Source: Methanocella arvoryzae MRE50
GTDB lineage: Archaea > Halobacteriota > Methanocellia > Methanocellales > Methanocellaceae
Assembly: GCF_000063445.1 (NCBI RefSeq)
Contig: NC_009464.1
Span: 248,001-312,000 of the forward strand
Direction of reading: 5' to 3'
DNA: 64,000 nt
Under the pieces are notes generated by a model that was not told the origin of the DNA, did no database searches, and saw only the letters and a list, made by a program, of their open reading frames with translations. This document shows, piece after piece, positions 50,067 to 59,014 of the stretch. Made by a program: the position numbers and the translations under genes. How positions within the stretch are numbered: position 1 is the stretch's first letter; every line of letters starts with the position of its first letter.

Positions 50067-50633
50067 ATGGACCGGCTGGAACTAGATGACAGGGATCGCA
50101 AGATTATTGCTCTGTTCGAGCAAAACCCTGAAATTTCTCAGACACAGATCGCAGAATCAGTAGGGCTCTCCCAGCCTACAGTCGGGGCCAGGATCAACAA
50201 GCTCAAAAATTCGGGAGCCATAGCCACGAGTGTAGGCGTAGACCTGAAAAAGGCCGGCATGAACATCGCTAAGGTCGACATCTCTACCCGGGATTCCAAT
50301 AAGATCATCGATATTTTCAAGAACTGCCCATATTTTTTGAACGCGATGATCGTATCGGGAAAAGAAAACCTTACCATATTATTTGCTGCCGAAGACATCG
50401 CGACCATCGAAGCCCTCGTGGGCCGCCACCTCCGCAGCGACCCATCGGTCACCAGCGTCGACTTCGGCATCGTCATATCTTCCGTCCAGAGCCTGAACAT
50501 GCCCGTGAAGATCGGCTTCGAGAAAACCGACGTCTCGCCCTGCGGCTTCAAATGCTACGAATGCGAGTACTATATACACAACCAGTGCCTCGGCTGCCCG
50601 ATGACCACTCACTACAAGGGCAAGTTCTGGTAA
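50067..50633 (+). CDS. Lrp/AsnC-type transcriptional regulator with Cys-rich C-terminus
   Basis: About 188 residues. The N-terminal winged helix-turn-helix (LDDRDRKIIALFEQNPEISQ with TQIAESVGLSQPTVGARINKL) is typical of AsnC-family regulators. A ligand-binding-like domain follows. The last 35 residues carry five cysteines: CGFKCYECEYYIHNQCLGC, a likely metal or Fe-S site that ordinary Lrp proteins lack. It could be a metal or redox sensor; this is inferred. The ATG at 50067 was chosen because the domain starts there. Confidence 0.82.
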   Translation: MDRLELDDRDRKIIALFEQNPEISQTQIAESVGLSQPTVGARINKLKNSGAIATSVGVDLKKAGMNIAKVDISTRDSNKIIDIFKNCPYFLNAMIVSGKENLTILFAAEDIATIEALVGRHLRSDPSVTSVDFGIVISSVQSLNMPVKIGFEKTDVSPCGFKCYECEYYIHNQCLGCPMTTHYKGKFW

Positions 50634-51182
50634 AAAAGTCAATAACTTTTACCATTTAAGGAACATCGACTATTCACTACAGAATAGTCTTTACGGGAAT
50701 TTCGTGGACGTGTATATGATCAAGTAGTCGAACTTATTGCCCTTCTATATCCTCATGCGAATGCTGTCGAACGCTGCACTGTGCTTGCCAGTATTACAAG
50801 GATACTCGCAAACAGTTGTCTCTGCGTGGGTGAACGTACACGAACGCTGCGCTGTGCTAATCCACACAGATGCCACAGATTACGATTGATTCCACAGATT
50901 CCTCTGCTGAATCCACAGATTACTACACGATATCACAGAAGGAATACTCTAATACTATTTGATCACCGATCGCAATCTTAAGAGTACCGTGGATCAGCAT
51001 ATTTTTAGTTATCTGTAGAATCCGCCGCCATCTGTGCAATCCATAAGAAATCTGTGGAATCTGGCAGAATCATCAGATTCTGCATCATCCGTGGAATCTG
51101 TGAGATTTTGCACAGCGCAGCGTTCGTATTGCAGTCTCGAGAGAACTGGAACCTGTTTTGGCGCAGTAGTGAAACTCAAGTT
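50634..51182. repeat. Intergenic inverted element with CACAGATT repeats
   Basis: No gene in these 549 bases. ACGAACGCTGCGCTGTGC (50840-50857) is perfectly matched by GCACAGCGCAGCGTTCGT (51110-51127). A near-copy, CGAACGCTGCACTGTGC, lies at about 50767-50783. Between them are many copies of CCACAGATT/CACAGAT on the left and the complementary AATCTGTGG/ATCTGTG on the right, making an imperfect 290-base hairpin. The layout parallels the CACAGAG element at 14 kb. Confidence 0.7.
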
Positions 51183-52091
51183 TCACCTGTGTGTGCTCAG
51201 GTAAGTGTAGACATCCATGGCTGCCTTGGCGCCCTCGCCGGCGGCTACGATTACCTGTTTCTGGGGTACGTCGGTGACGTCGCCGCAGGCGTAGATGCCT
51301 TGTACGCTGGTGCGGCAGTACTCGTCTATGATGATTTCGCCTTTATCGTTGGTTTTGACCAGGCCTTTGAGGAAATCGGTGTTGGGGTCCTGGCCGATTT
51401 CCACGAAGACTCCGCCGACCTGCAGGGTTTTTTGCTCGCCCGCCTTCGATCGGATGTGGATGGCTTCCACGAAGTCTGTGCCGGTAATTTTTTCAACGGT
51501 ATACCCCTGGAGAACGGTCACTTTGGGACTGGACATGATACGGTCTGCCAGGATCTGGTCTGCTTTGAGGGTGCTGCGGACGATCATGTATACCTTCGTG
51601 GCATAATGAGTCATTTCCAGCACTGATTCTGCGGCGGCATTGGCTCCGCCGACTACGGCTACGTCCATGTCTGCGAACAGCGGCCCATCGCAGGTAGTAC
51701 AATAGCTGACACCACGGTTCTTGAACTCTTTCTCGCCGGGTACGCCGATCTCCCGCCAGTGCGCGCCTGTAGCGATTATGAGAGTCCGGGAATCGAAGTG
51801 TTTTCCGGTCGCAGTAGTTGTCCGGAACCGGTTTCCTATCCTCTCGACGCCCGTCACCCGGTCCATGACGATATCCTGGCCTAACTGCTTTATCTGCTCC
51901 TGCATTATTAAAGCCAGCTGCTTGCCGGGAATGATCTCGTGGCCGGGATAGTTCTCTATGTTGGCAGTCTTGCTCATCTGGCCTCCGATCGAGTCAGCGA
52001 TCACGGCCAGGGTAAGGCCTTTTCTCTTCGCATAAAGGGCCGCAGTCAGGCCTGCAGGTCCTGCACCTATCACTACTGTATCAAACGTCAA
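51183..52091 (-). CDS. trxB: Thioredoxin reductase (NAD(P)H or F420 type)
   Basis: 302 residues with an FAD fold (VVIGAGPAGLTAALYAKRKG), the redox-active CTTCDGP (about residue 134) and a second nucleotide-binding fold (VAVVGGANAAAESVLEM), then YACGDVTDVPQKQVIVAAGEG. It resembles archaeal thioredoxin reductases. In methanogens some of these use F420H2 rather than NADPH; the electron donor cannot be read directly. It follows the glutaredoxin/thioredoxin-like gene by 28 bases on the same strand and most likely reduces it. Confidence 0.92.
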   Translation of the reverse strand: MTFDTVVIGAGPAGLTAALYAKRKGLTLAVIADSIGGQMSKTANIENYPGHEIIPGKQLALIMQEQIKQLGQDIVMDRVTGVERIGNRFRTTTATGKHFDSRTLIIATGAHWREIGVPGEKEFKNRGVSYCTTCDGPLFADMDVAVVGGANAAAESVLEMTHYATKVYMIVRSTLKADQILADRIMSSPKVTVLQGYTVEKITGTDFVEAIHIRSKAGEQKTLQVGGVFVEIGQDPNTDFLKGLVKTNDKGEIIIDEYCRTSVQGIYACGDVTDVPQKQVIVAAGEGAKAAMDVYTYLSTHR

Positions 52092-52119
52092 CCGCTACAC
52101 CGTATAAAATTGATAATAC

Positions 52120-52356
52120 CTAATGGTCTGATAAAAGCTTATTAATTTTCGGTGGGTTGAAGCCGACCATGACCTGGTCATCTATCACTATAACGGGGCA
52201 AACGTCGACACCGTACTGCTGTACCATCTCTTCGTGGGCCGGCTTGTTCTTCTGGATGTCGATATCCTCGAATTTGATACCCTTATCCTTCAGGAATGCT
52301 TTAGCCCTGTTACAGTCCTGGCACAGCGGCTTAGAGTAGATCCTGATGTTCTTCAT
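52120..52356 (-). CDS. Glutaredoxin/NrdH-like small redox protein
   Basis: 78 residues from the ATG at 52356 (preceded by GAGG at proper spacing; the frame extends to a GTG at 52368). Motifs: SKPLCQDCNRAKAFL with the CxxC redox pair, then DIDIQKN, VDVCPVIVIDDQVMVGF with the cis-Pro. It is a disulfide reductase substrate or partner for the adjacent thioredoxin reductase. The extra Cys in DVCPV is shared with some NrdH/glutaredoxin types. Confidence 0.85.
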   Translation of the reverse strand: MKNIRIYSKPLCQDCNRAKAFLKDKGIKFEDIDIQKNKPAHEEMVQQYGVDVCPVIVIDDQVMVGFNPPKINKLLSDH

Positions 52357-52421
52357 ATAAAACCTCACAGTGTTATTATTGTCGTAAAGTTATAGCTTAT
52401 TCTCGTGCAGATAGCGGTCTT

Positions 52422-54326
52422 TCATGCGGTTGCCGGCGCTCCTGCTTCCTCCCTGGCCCGGTTGAGATCCCTTGAGACGTGCTCCAGCCCGAGCGATCGG
52501 AGCTTTTCCATGGTGGGGATTCCGCTTCTGTCCCAGCCTCTCGCCTCGTAGTAGGCGTCCAGCATAGGATCGAGATGGACGGTGCTTCCTGCTGCAGGCC
52601 CGGATGGCGCAGGCTCGGTGGTGAGCCGGTCCGGCAGCCGGTCATCCTTTCTGGTAAAGCCTTCCCGGACGTTGAAAGCCCGTTGTAGATTCCATATCCT
52701 CTCGCCAGCGAGCAACAGGCGGTCCGTGTCGTAGCTAAAGCCTGTGATCGCCGAGAGCTGGCGTGCGTACTGACTGGGCTCTACTGAGTACCCGATAATC
52801 GTAAACATACAGCATATCAGCGAGTTGACTGCGACGGAATAGTTCTGGGCAGGGATCAGCCACTGCGTTTTATTCGCCTCGGAAAGCGGGTCATACTGTT
52901 CCGGCATATTCAGCTCTTTAGACCGGAAGCCAAAGCACTCGGTCATTACCCCGAAAGGCCTCAGGTTGTCGCCGCCCCGGTTGTCGACGGCATACTGCAG
53001 GCCCATCGCCTTGCTACCCCGGGCCTCGAAGCCCGGCAGGTCCATATTTTTTACTGCCATGACGTACTGTTCCGAGCCTTTGCCGATCTTTTTGGCGGCT
53101 TCGGCCAGGCCGTCTGCCAGCACTGCGCCGAACTCCATGCGGGTGGCGATCTTGGGCACCATGGCGACCATAGCTTCATGGTTACCAAACCTGAGATCAA
53201 GCCCTCTCGTATCATGGCGATCGATGATGCCCCGCTCGTAAAGCTCCATAGCCCATGCGATCGTTTCCCCGGTCGTAACAGCGTCGAGGCCGTACTGATC
53301 GCACCAGAGGTTCGCCTGGGCGGCAGCCTCCAGGTTCCCGTTGCCGCACTGCGAACCAAAAGCCACTGTGGCATCGTAGTCAGGGCCTTTCCCCCTCAAA
53401 CCGTGATATGGCCCGTAAGGAACGTTGATCAGCCGGGTGCAATAGATATTACAGCAGTAGCATCCCCGGGTTCTGGTCAGCATCGTCCCGGACATTTTTT
53501 GGCCGGATATGTCATGCGCATGCTCGAAGGTGCCCGACTGATGGTTTCGTGTTGGAAGCACCCCATGCTTGTTCACCATATCCATGATGCCAGTGACGCC
53601 GTTCTTCGGCAGGAGGCTGCCGGAGATAACGTTGTTGTATGTGCTATCCAGCAACTCATCCATGGACGCTTTATATGCGTCGGGATCTGCGGCATAAAAG
53701 CTCTGGGTACCTCTTACAGCGATGGCTTTGAGTTTTTTCGAACCCATCACGGCGCCTGTCCCGCCCCTGGCCGCCGATCGCTGATGATCATTCTGGATGC
53801 TGGCATACCTGACCAGGTTTTCGCCGGCAGGACCGATAGCGGTGACACTGACCTTTTTATCGTACAGCTCTTCCTTGACGAGCAGATCAGTCTGAAAGAC
53901 ATCTCTGCCCCAGAGGTTGCCAGCATCGTATAGCTGAGGCTCCCCGTCATCGATGAACAGATAAACGGGAGCCTCGCTCTGGCCCTGGACGATGATCCCG
54001 TCGTAGCCGGCCAGCTTTAGCTGGGTTCCCCAGTAGCCGCCGGCGTGCGAAGTCACCTGACAGCCAGTTAGCGGCGATTTTGTGGTAACGCAGTGTCTGC
54101 CGGAAGTCGGCGCCAGTGACCCGGTTACCGGGCCAGTCATGAATATGAGCCGGTTATCGGGCCCCAGCGGATCGCATGCTGCCGGGACTTCGTCGTACAG
54201 GTACTTGATTCCGAGGCCTTCGCCCCCGATGTAATCCCTGAGGGTAGCTTCGTCGGGCTTTTCGATAGTAAACCTGCCCCGGGTAAGGTCTACTCTCAGG
54301 AGCTTTCCAGTATATCCGCCGGGCAT
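52422..54326 (-). CDS. aor: Tungsten-containing aldehyde:ferredoxin oxidoreductase (AOR family)
   Basis: 634 residues, full length. Motifs: YTGKLLRVDLTRGRFTIEKP, GPVTGSLAPTSGRHCVTTKSPLTG, AIGPAGENLVRYA, the [4Fe-4S] motif CYCCNIYC (about residue 290) and GPDYDATVAFGSQCGNG. The family oxidises aldehydes with ferredoxin using a tungstopterin. Here the partner ferredoxin gene ends four bases upstream on the same strand, and the start overlaps a strong GGGGTGAT ribosome site. The substrate is unknown. Confidence 0.94.
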   Translation of the reverse strand: MPGGYTGKLLRVDLTRGRFTIEKPDEATLRDYIGGEGLGIKYLYDEVPAACDPLGPDNRLIFMTGPVTGSLAPTSGRHCVTTKSPLTGCQVTSHAGGYWGTQLKLAGYDGIIVQGQSEAPVYLFIDDGEPQLYDAGNLWGRDVFQTDLLVKEELYDKKVSVTAIGPAGENLVRYASIQNDHQRSAARGGTGAVMGSKKLKAIAVRGTQSFYAADPDAYKASMDELLDSTYNNVISGSLLPKNGVTGIMDMVNKHGVLPTRNHQSGTFEHAHDISGQKMSGTMLTRTRGCYCCNIYCTRLINVPYGPYHGLRGKGPDYDATVAFGSQCGNGNLEAAAQANLWCDQYGLDAVTTGETIAWAMELYERGIIDRHDTRGLDLRFGNHEAMVAMVPKIATRMEFGAVLADGLAEAAKKIGKGSEQYVMAVKNMDLPGFEARGSKAMGLQYAVDNRGGDNLRPFGVMTECFGFRSKELNMPEQYDPLSEANKTQWLIPAQNYSVAVNSLICCMFTIIGYSVEPSQYARQLSAITGFSYDTDRLLLAGERIWNLQRAFNVREGFTRKDDRLPDRLTTEPAPSGPAAGSTVHLDPMLDAYYEARGWDRSGIPTMEKLRSLGLEHVSRDLNRAREEAGAPATA

Positions 54327-54330
54327 AAGA

Positions 54331-54747
54331 TCACCCCAGCGCCCAGCTCAGGGCGTGAGTCGGGCAATATTTCACACACTGAGGTTCCCCGAGACAGAAA
54401 TCGCATTTCCTCGGCATCCGGATGTCGGGGAAGAACTGGAGTACGTTGGTAGGGCAAACCTGAACACACTCTCCGCACCCGACGCACTTGTCCTCGTCCA
54501 GGCGGAAGATCCCCTGCTCGCTGGTAGTCAGAAGGTTAAAATCCTGGTAGAAGGCATCCATAGGACAGGCATCTGCACATCTGCCGCACTGGATGCAGAT
54601 TCTGATCTTGTGAACGTCAGGAAATTCCAGGTCGACGATAATTCGGCCTCTCTTGGGGTTGAACGCCGACTCGTGCGCCCAAGTGCATATAGCTTCACAG
54701 CGATGGCAGTGGATGCATACGTTATCGTTCTTGGTCAGCCTGGCCAT
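54331..54747 (-). CDS. Four-cluster ferredoxin, partner of aldehyde oxidoreductase
   Basis: 138 residues with 16 cysteines in four [4Fe-4S] motifs: CIHCHRCEAICTW, CIQCGRCADACP, CVGCGECVQVCP and CDFCLGEPQCVKYCP (the last resembles HycB/DmsB-type subunits). It is a dedicated electron-transfer subunit for the tungstoenzyme downstream. A small TATA-poor leader precedes it. The start MARLTKNDNVCIHC fits the family. Confidence 0.9.
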   Translation of the reverse strand: MARLTKNDNVCIHCHRCEAICTWAHESAFNPKRGRIIVDLEFPDVHKIRICIQCGRCADACPMDAFYQDFNLLTTSEQGIFRLDEDKCVGCGECVQVCPTNVLQFFPDIRMPRKCDFCLGEPQCVKYCPTHALSWALG

Positions 54748-54802
54748 GACACATCTCCGGTATACACCGTGAGATTTAGGCTGCGCGGTTAAAAGACTAA
54801 GT

Positions 54803-54839
54803 AAAAAAAATGGCGTACATAGTCCTCAGGGCAGGACTA
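54803..54839 (-). terminator. Hairpin + T-run terminator of the TPR-protein gene
   Basis: On the minus strand TAGTCCT (54839-54833) and AGGACTA (54826-54820) form a perfect seven-pair stem around a six-base loop, with a T8 run about 10 bases further (54810-54803). Confidence 0.75.
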
Positions 54840-54914
54840 CGTCCGTATGCTTATCTGTAAAAACTGGCACAGGTTCTGCAGAAGTGGGCCGCGTCAGGGC
54901 TTGCCCGGAAGGTA

Positions 54915-56291
54915 TCAGATGCCGTACCGGGACTTGAGCTCATATATAACCATGTTGACTGCCCGCAACGTTTTACAGGCTTCAGCAGACCCTATGCCAG
55001 ACTTATCGCCGGCCATGATCCTGTCGTAATATTCCAGGGCCTCTTCGACGTCTCTGCCGTTTTCTCCGAGATACTCTTCCAGACTGCCTTCGGCCTCGCC
55101 TTTTTCCACACCCGACAGCAGGCGCTTCAGGTAATCGAGCCTATTGTATAGAGAGGTATTCTGGATGCTGGTATAGTCCAGCAGTTGATCTCCTGTGAGC
55201 GAAGTCCGCAGAAGCACGTTCAGGAAGGCGTTGAGGGCGGTCATGGACTCCATGATAGAGACCGGGAAATGCTCTTCGTCATACAGCCGTCTGGCATTCA
55301 AAGTAAGCAACTTGTACAGGGACGGTTCCGACGAAAGCATCATTTTGACCAGCATGACGTCTTCGGAATTCAATACCAGTGGCTCGCCGGAAGCGGCTTC
55401 GGGAGAAACGTAGAGTTCTACGAGGTCGCCAAAGCCGTTTTTCATAGTAACCCGAGATATGGAGAACCGGGTTTTTCTCAGGGAGAAATTGATCTCCTCC
55501 CGGACCAGTACAAGTGTGCTCATGAACTTTTTCAGGTGCTCGAAGGCTTCTTCTTCTACTGGCTTGCTGTCATTGTCCTCGATCAGGCTCTGGATACTCT
55601 GGTAGGGCGCCTCGAACTCTACAGTTCCAGTGGTGGATTCAACCCCGTCCTCTCTGGGGACCAGCCCCTCGATCTTCACCATCTTACCAAAGTTCAGGTA
55701 AGTGATCGACTCGTTCAGGCCGATGGCGAAGCCGTGCAACTCAAAGTCGACCTTCGTGAGACAGGGTATGCCAGACGCCCGCATGTGCTCCAGTGCCCCG
55801 GCAGGCGAACTCCGGGCCCGTTCCTCTTCCTCTTTTCTCTTGATCTCCAGAGCCCTGGTAGCGACGACACTGTCGTAGATGGCCTTTTCCCTTTCCACGA
55901 TATCGAGATAGTCACCGCCCAGTTCTTCCCCGAGTATCTTGAGCTCGATATAGTAGCTCTCGAACTCGTCAGGGGTCAGCACGCCAGAGATATGAAGCAG
56001 ATTATAGAGAGTATTAAACATCGACTCTTTAGTCGCCACGTTCTTCTCCTTCTTGAGAGCGTACGACCGCTCCAGATAGTCCCGGGCTTCGGCATTCATA
56101 CCGTCCCGGTGCAGAGCGATGCCAATGTTGTTCAGCGTCTCGGCAATTCCCTTATCGTCGCCAGCCCGCTCATAGATAGTGAGCGCAACATCAAACTCTT
56201 TCCTTGCCTGCCCGAACTTGTTCAGCGATAATAAGTAGTTCCCGTTCTGGAACCTGCGCGTTGCGATTTTCAGAGATTTTTCTGCATCCAT
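54915..56291 (-). CDS. TPR-repeat protein, unknown function
   Basis: About 458 residues. The N-terminal 130 residues contain TPR-like helix pairs (NGNYLLSLNKFGQARKEFDV, GIAETLNNIGIALHRDGMN, ARDYLERSYALKKEK). A central beta-rich domain and a helical C-terminal domain (about residues 330-455) follow, with no catalytic motif visible. The C-terminal third shows YDEEHFPVSIMESMTALNAF-type helices often seen in helical scaffolds. The start was set at the ATG at 56291, since TTTATATTA promoter-like sequence overlaps the earlier codons. Function unknown. Confidence 0.75.
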   Translation of the reverse strand: MDAEKSLKIATRRFQNGNYLLSLNKFGQARKEFDVALTIYERAGDDKGIAETLNNIGIALHRDGMNAEARDYLERSYALKKEKNVATKESMFNTLYNLLHISGVLTPDEFESYYIELKILGEELGGDYLDIVEREKAIYDSVVATRALEIKRKEEEERARSSPAGALEHMRASGIPCLTKVDFELHGFAIGLNESITYLNFGKMVKIEGLVPREDGVESTTGTVEFEAPYQSIQSLIEDNDSKPVEEEAFEHLKKFMSTLVLVREEINFSLRKTRFSISRVTMKNGFGDLVELYVSPEAASGEPLVLNSEDVMLVKMMLSSEPSLYKLLTLNARRLYDEEHFPVSIMESMTALNAFLNVLLRTSLTGDQLLDYTSIQNTSLYNRLDYLKRLLSGVEKGEAEGSLEEYLGENGRDVEEALEYYDRIMAGDKSGIGSAEACKTLRAVNMVIYELKSRYGI

Positions 56292-56437
56292 GCCAGTCCG
56301 CCCATCCCTTGTAATATAAAGCGCAGTCACGGTATTTAAACATTTTAGTACGGAAGGCCTTTAGCCCTCATTTTTTGTAAGTCGCAAGATTTTTGAGCGG
56401 CGCACGCCTATTAAACTCAGGTTTGAAAGTGGTCACG

Positions 56438-58144
56438 ATGCTATTCAAGGAGCTTGTTAGCCTGTATGAGAGCCTGCGTAGTACTTCCAGCAGGCTAGAA
56501 AAGACGGCAATGATCGCAGCATTTTTACAGCAGGCGCCTGTCGATGAGCTTCCTGTGATCGTCACATTTCTGACCGGCCGGATCTTCCCGGAGTGGGATC
56601 AGCGGAAGATCGGCATTGCCAGCCAGTCGATGATCAAGATCATCTCGACGATCACTCATAATCCCGAAGATGCCGTCGTCGAGAGCTACAAGAAAACTGG
56701 CCATTTGGGGGTTACAGCGGAGGAGATGTTTCAGAAGCGGAGGCAGGTCACCTTTTTCGAGCCGGAGGATATAACGGTCAAAGAAGTGGCTGAGACGTTC
56801 TACGAGATCGCCAGGTCTTCGGGGGCTGGCTCCTCCGCTAAGAAGCAGAAGATACTCATAGGCCTCCTGCACCGTGCCACAACTCCAAAAGAAGCCCACT
56901 ATATTGTCAGCCTGACCATCGAGTACGTGCTTTCGGGCGCCAAGGAAGGCGTGATGGAGGACGCCATAGGGCAGGCATTCGGGGCCACGCTTGATCAGGT
57001 ACGCCGGGCTCACATGCTGACCAGCGATCTGGGCGAGACCGCCCGCATTGCCAAAACAGAGGGAGCAGCGGGCCTGGAGGCGATCACTATAAGGCCGATG
57101 AGGCCTGTGCGGCCTATGCTTGCCCAGAACGTTTCGAGCATACGTGAAGCGCTGGACACGATGGGAGGCGTCGCCGAGTTCGAGATGAAGTACGACGGGG
57201 CGAGGCTGCAGATACACAAGGTCGGCAAAGATGTAAAGCTATACTCCCGCAGGCTGGAAGACCTGACCGATGCGCTGCCAGAAATCGTCGGCTATGTCAG
57301 GGAGAGCGTGAAGTCCGATACTGCCATCCTCGACAGCGAATGCATAGCTATCGATAAGGATACGGGCCGGCCAATTCCTTTCCAGAATATCCTGACCAGG
57401 CTGCGGCGCATACACAAGGTGGAGGAAACCCAGAAACAGTTCCCCCTGATCTTGCGGCCTTTTGATGTTCTCTTTAACCAGGGTCAGAGTACTATCGATC
57501 TGCCCCTGCGGGAACGCAGGAAGATACTGGAAGAGATCGTCATTGCAACAGACAGCGTTATCCAGCCTGCCAGGGCACTGGTCACTGACCAGGAAGAAAA
57601 AGCTCAGGAACTGTTTGAGGAGTCTGTGAAAAGCGGCAACGAAGGCTTGATGGGCAAGGACTTGAACGCAACTTATACCCCAGGCGTCAGAGGTAAGAAG
57701 ATGGTCAAGATCAAGTCTGTGCTCGACACTTTAGACCTGGCCATCGTCTCAGCGGAATGGGGCCACGGCAGAAAAGCAGGCTGGCTTACGTCTTTTGAAG
57801 TAGCTGCACTGGATGAGGAGACCGGCGATTACGTCATACTGGGCAGAGTAGCCAGCGGCTTCTCTGATGAGCAACTGATTGAGATGACGGAAAAGCTGAA
57901 GCCGCTCATCACGGGCGAGCACGGCCGCATCGTCGACGTCCGGCCAGAGATTATCGTCGAGGTCAAGTTCGAGGAGATCCAGAAAAGTCCCATATACAGC
58001 AGTGGCTATGCGCTGCGCTTCCCAAGGCTGGTCCGGGTCAGAGACGACCTGAGCCCTGAAGAAGTCAACAGCTTCACCAGGGTCATGAACATCTATAACG
58101 TTCAGCAGCGGTATAGCATCTCGGAAAACGGTTTAAGAAAATAG
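56438..58144 (+). CDS. lig: ATP-dependent DNA ligase
   Basis: 568 residues. Archaeal type I ligase: N-terminal DNA-binding domain (LFKELVSLYESLRSTSSRLEK), adenylation domain with the active-site Lys motif EMKYDGARLQIHK (Lys near residue 250), DSECIAIDKDTG, and the OB-fold part ending NSFTRVMNIYNVQQRY. The enzyme joins nicks in replication and repair. Upstream in-frame codons exist, but the standard start is MLFKELVSL at 56438. Confidence 0.95.
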   Translation: MLFKELVSLYESLRSTSSRLEKTAMIAAFLQQAPVDELPVIVTFLTGRIFPEWDQRKIGIASQSMIKIISTITHNPEDAVVESYKKTGHLGVTAEEMFQKRRQVTFFEPEDITVKEVAETFYEIARSSGAGSSAKKQKILIGLLHRATTPKEAHYIVSLTIEYVLSGAKEGVMEDAIGQAFGATLDQVRRAHMLTSDLGETARIAKTEGAAGLEAITIRPMRPVRPMLAQNVSSIREALDTMGGVAEFEMKYDGARLQIHKVGKDVKLYSRRLEDLTDALPEIVGYVRESVKSDTAILDSECIAIDKDTGRPIPFQNILTRLRRIHKVEETQKQFPLILRPFDVLFNQGQSTIDLPLRERRKILEEIVIATDSVIQPARALVTDQEEKAQELFEESVKSGNEGLMGKDLNATYTPGVRGKKMVKIKSVLDTLDLAIVSAEWGHGRKAGWLTSFEVAALDEETGDYVILGRVASGFSDEQLIEMTEKLKPLITGEHGRIVDVRPEIIVEVKFEEIQKSPIYSSGYALRFPRLVRVRDDLSPEEVNSFTRVMNIYNVQQRYSISENGLRK

Positions 58145-58174
58145 ACATTAAAAAGAGGGAAAGTGGTGGGTAAT

Positions 58175-58393
58175 TTACCACCACAGACCGCCAAGGCCAC
58201 AGCAGCCGAGACCGCCCCAGCCAAGACCGCCCCAGCCAAGACCGCCAAGGCCCCAGCCAAGACCGCCCCAGCCAAGACCCAGACCCCAGCCTAAGCCTCT
58301 ACCGAAGCCCCAGCCCCACCATGCTGCTGCGGGGAGCATTGTCAATGCAGTCGCAACTGCAGCAGTTCCTGCTACAACCAGTTTCCTGAACAT
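58175..58393 (-). CDS. Small exported Gly/Trp-rich repeat protein (72 aa)
   Basis: 72 residues. A signal peptide (LVVAGTAAVATALTMLPAAAWW) is followed by a tail made of GLGW/GGLGW repeats with a few Cys: about six Gly-Leu-Gly-Trp units, then LGCCGLGGLWW. The gene has a very strong ribosome site (AAGGAGGAATTCT before the ATG). No named family. It lies convergent to the DNA ligase (30-base gap between stops). Confidence 0.65.
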   Translation of the reverse strand: MFRKLVVAGTAAVATALTMLPAAAWWGWGFGRGLGWGLGLGWGGLGWGLGGLGWGGLGWGGLGCCGLGGLWW

Positions 58394-58678
58394 AGAATTC
58401 CTCCTTCGCAGTGAACTTGGGGTAACAAGTGTTCAAAGTTACTGACTGATTTGCTGAAAGAATGTGGATGCCAACCATAATATTAATTGTAAACCCATAT
58501 CGTACGGAAAATTAGGAATAATGGGATTATTTTTGTTGTTTTTACGGTGATATCTCCGGGCGATTGTAGCTCTACATGAAGATTAAGATGTCCGCACCAC
58601 TTGCCGGATGGATGTACGTAAGACAATAATCGGCATGCAGCAAGTGCATTTCGTGTATAATATTCCGTATCTCAGGTA

Positions 58679-58957
58679 ATGTCCGTGAAAAGCCACGCTC
58701 TAATCGTCACAAGTATATCAGCCCGTCGGCTAACCCGCTGGCTGAAAGAGACTATTCCGCTTTCACGCTGCCACAGGTACTTATCTGCATGTCTTATATT
58801 GGCGACTATGCAAGTCTTTCGTGAAAAGCCCCGGACTACCATCGAGATCAGCGTCCGAAAATCCCGTGAGATGGATGCCGCCAACGAAAAGGCAGCGATC
58901 ATAGACCCTCATGCACGTTTCCTGCCGCTGGACGACTGCGAGATGGACGACTACTGA
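58679..58957 (+). CDS. Doubtful hypothetical protein (92 aa)
   Basis: A TATA-like GTATAATATTCC (58654-58665) lies 13-25 bases before the ATG, and the C-terminus ends acidic (FLPLDDCEMDDY). The overlapping opposite frame (58672-58902) is equally open. No family resemblance; included because the gap is otherwise empty. Confidence 0.3.
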   Translation: MSVKSHALIVTSISARRLTRWLKETIPLSRCHRYLSACLILATMQVFREKPRTTIEISVRKSREMDAANEKAAIIDPHARFLPLDDCEMDDY

Positions 58958-58959
58958 TC

Positions 58960-59009
58960 ATAATAAAATAAAAAGCGCTGCCCGCCTTTTATTTCAGGGC
59001 AGCAGCGCT
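58960..59009 (-). terminator. Hairpin + T-rich terminator of pheT
   Basis: Minus strand after the pheT TAG: AGCGCTGCTGCCC (59009-58997) and GGGCAGCGCT (58983-58974) pair with a three-base bulge, followed by TTTTATTTTATTA. Confidence 0.75.
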
Positions 59010-59014
59010 GCCGC

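Larger units (their letters stand above)
58394..59014. other. Gap between Gly/Trp peptide gene and pheT
   Basis: 621 bases. The left part is the promoter/leader for the Gly/Trp-rich gene. The right end carries the pheT terminator (58960-59009). One doubtful frame on the plus strand (58679-58957) is listed separately. No other structure seen. Confidence 0.4.
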
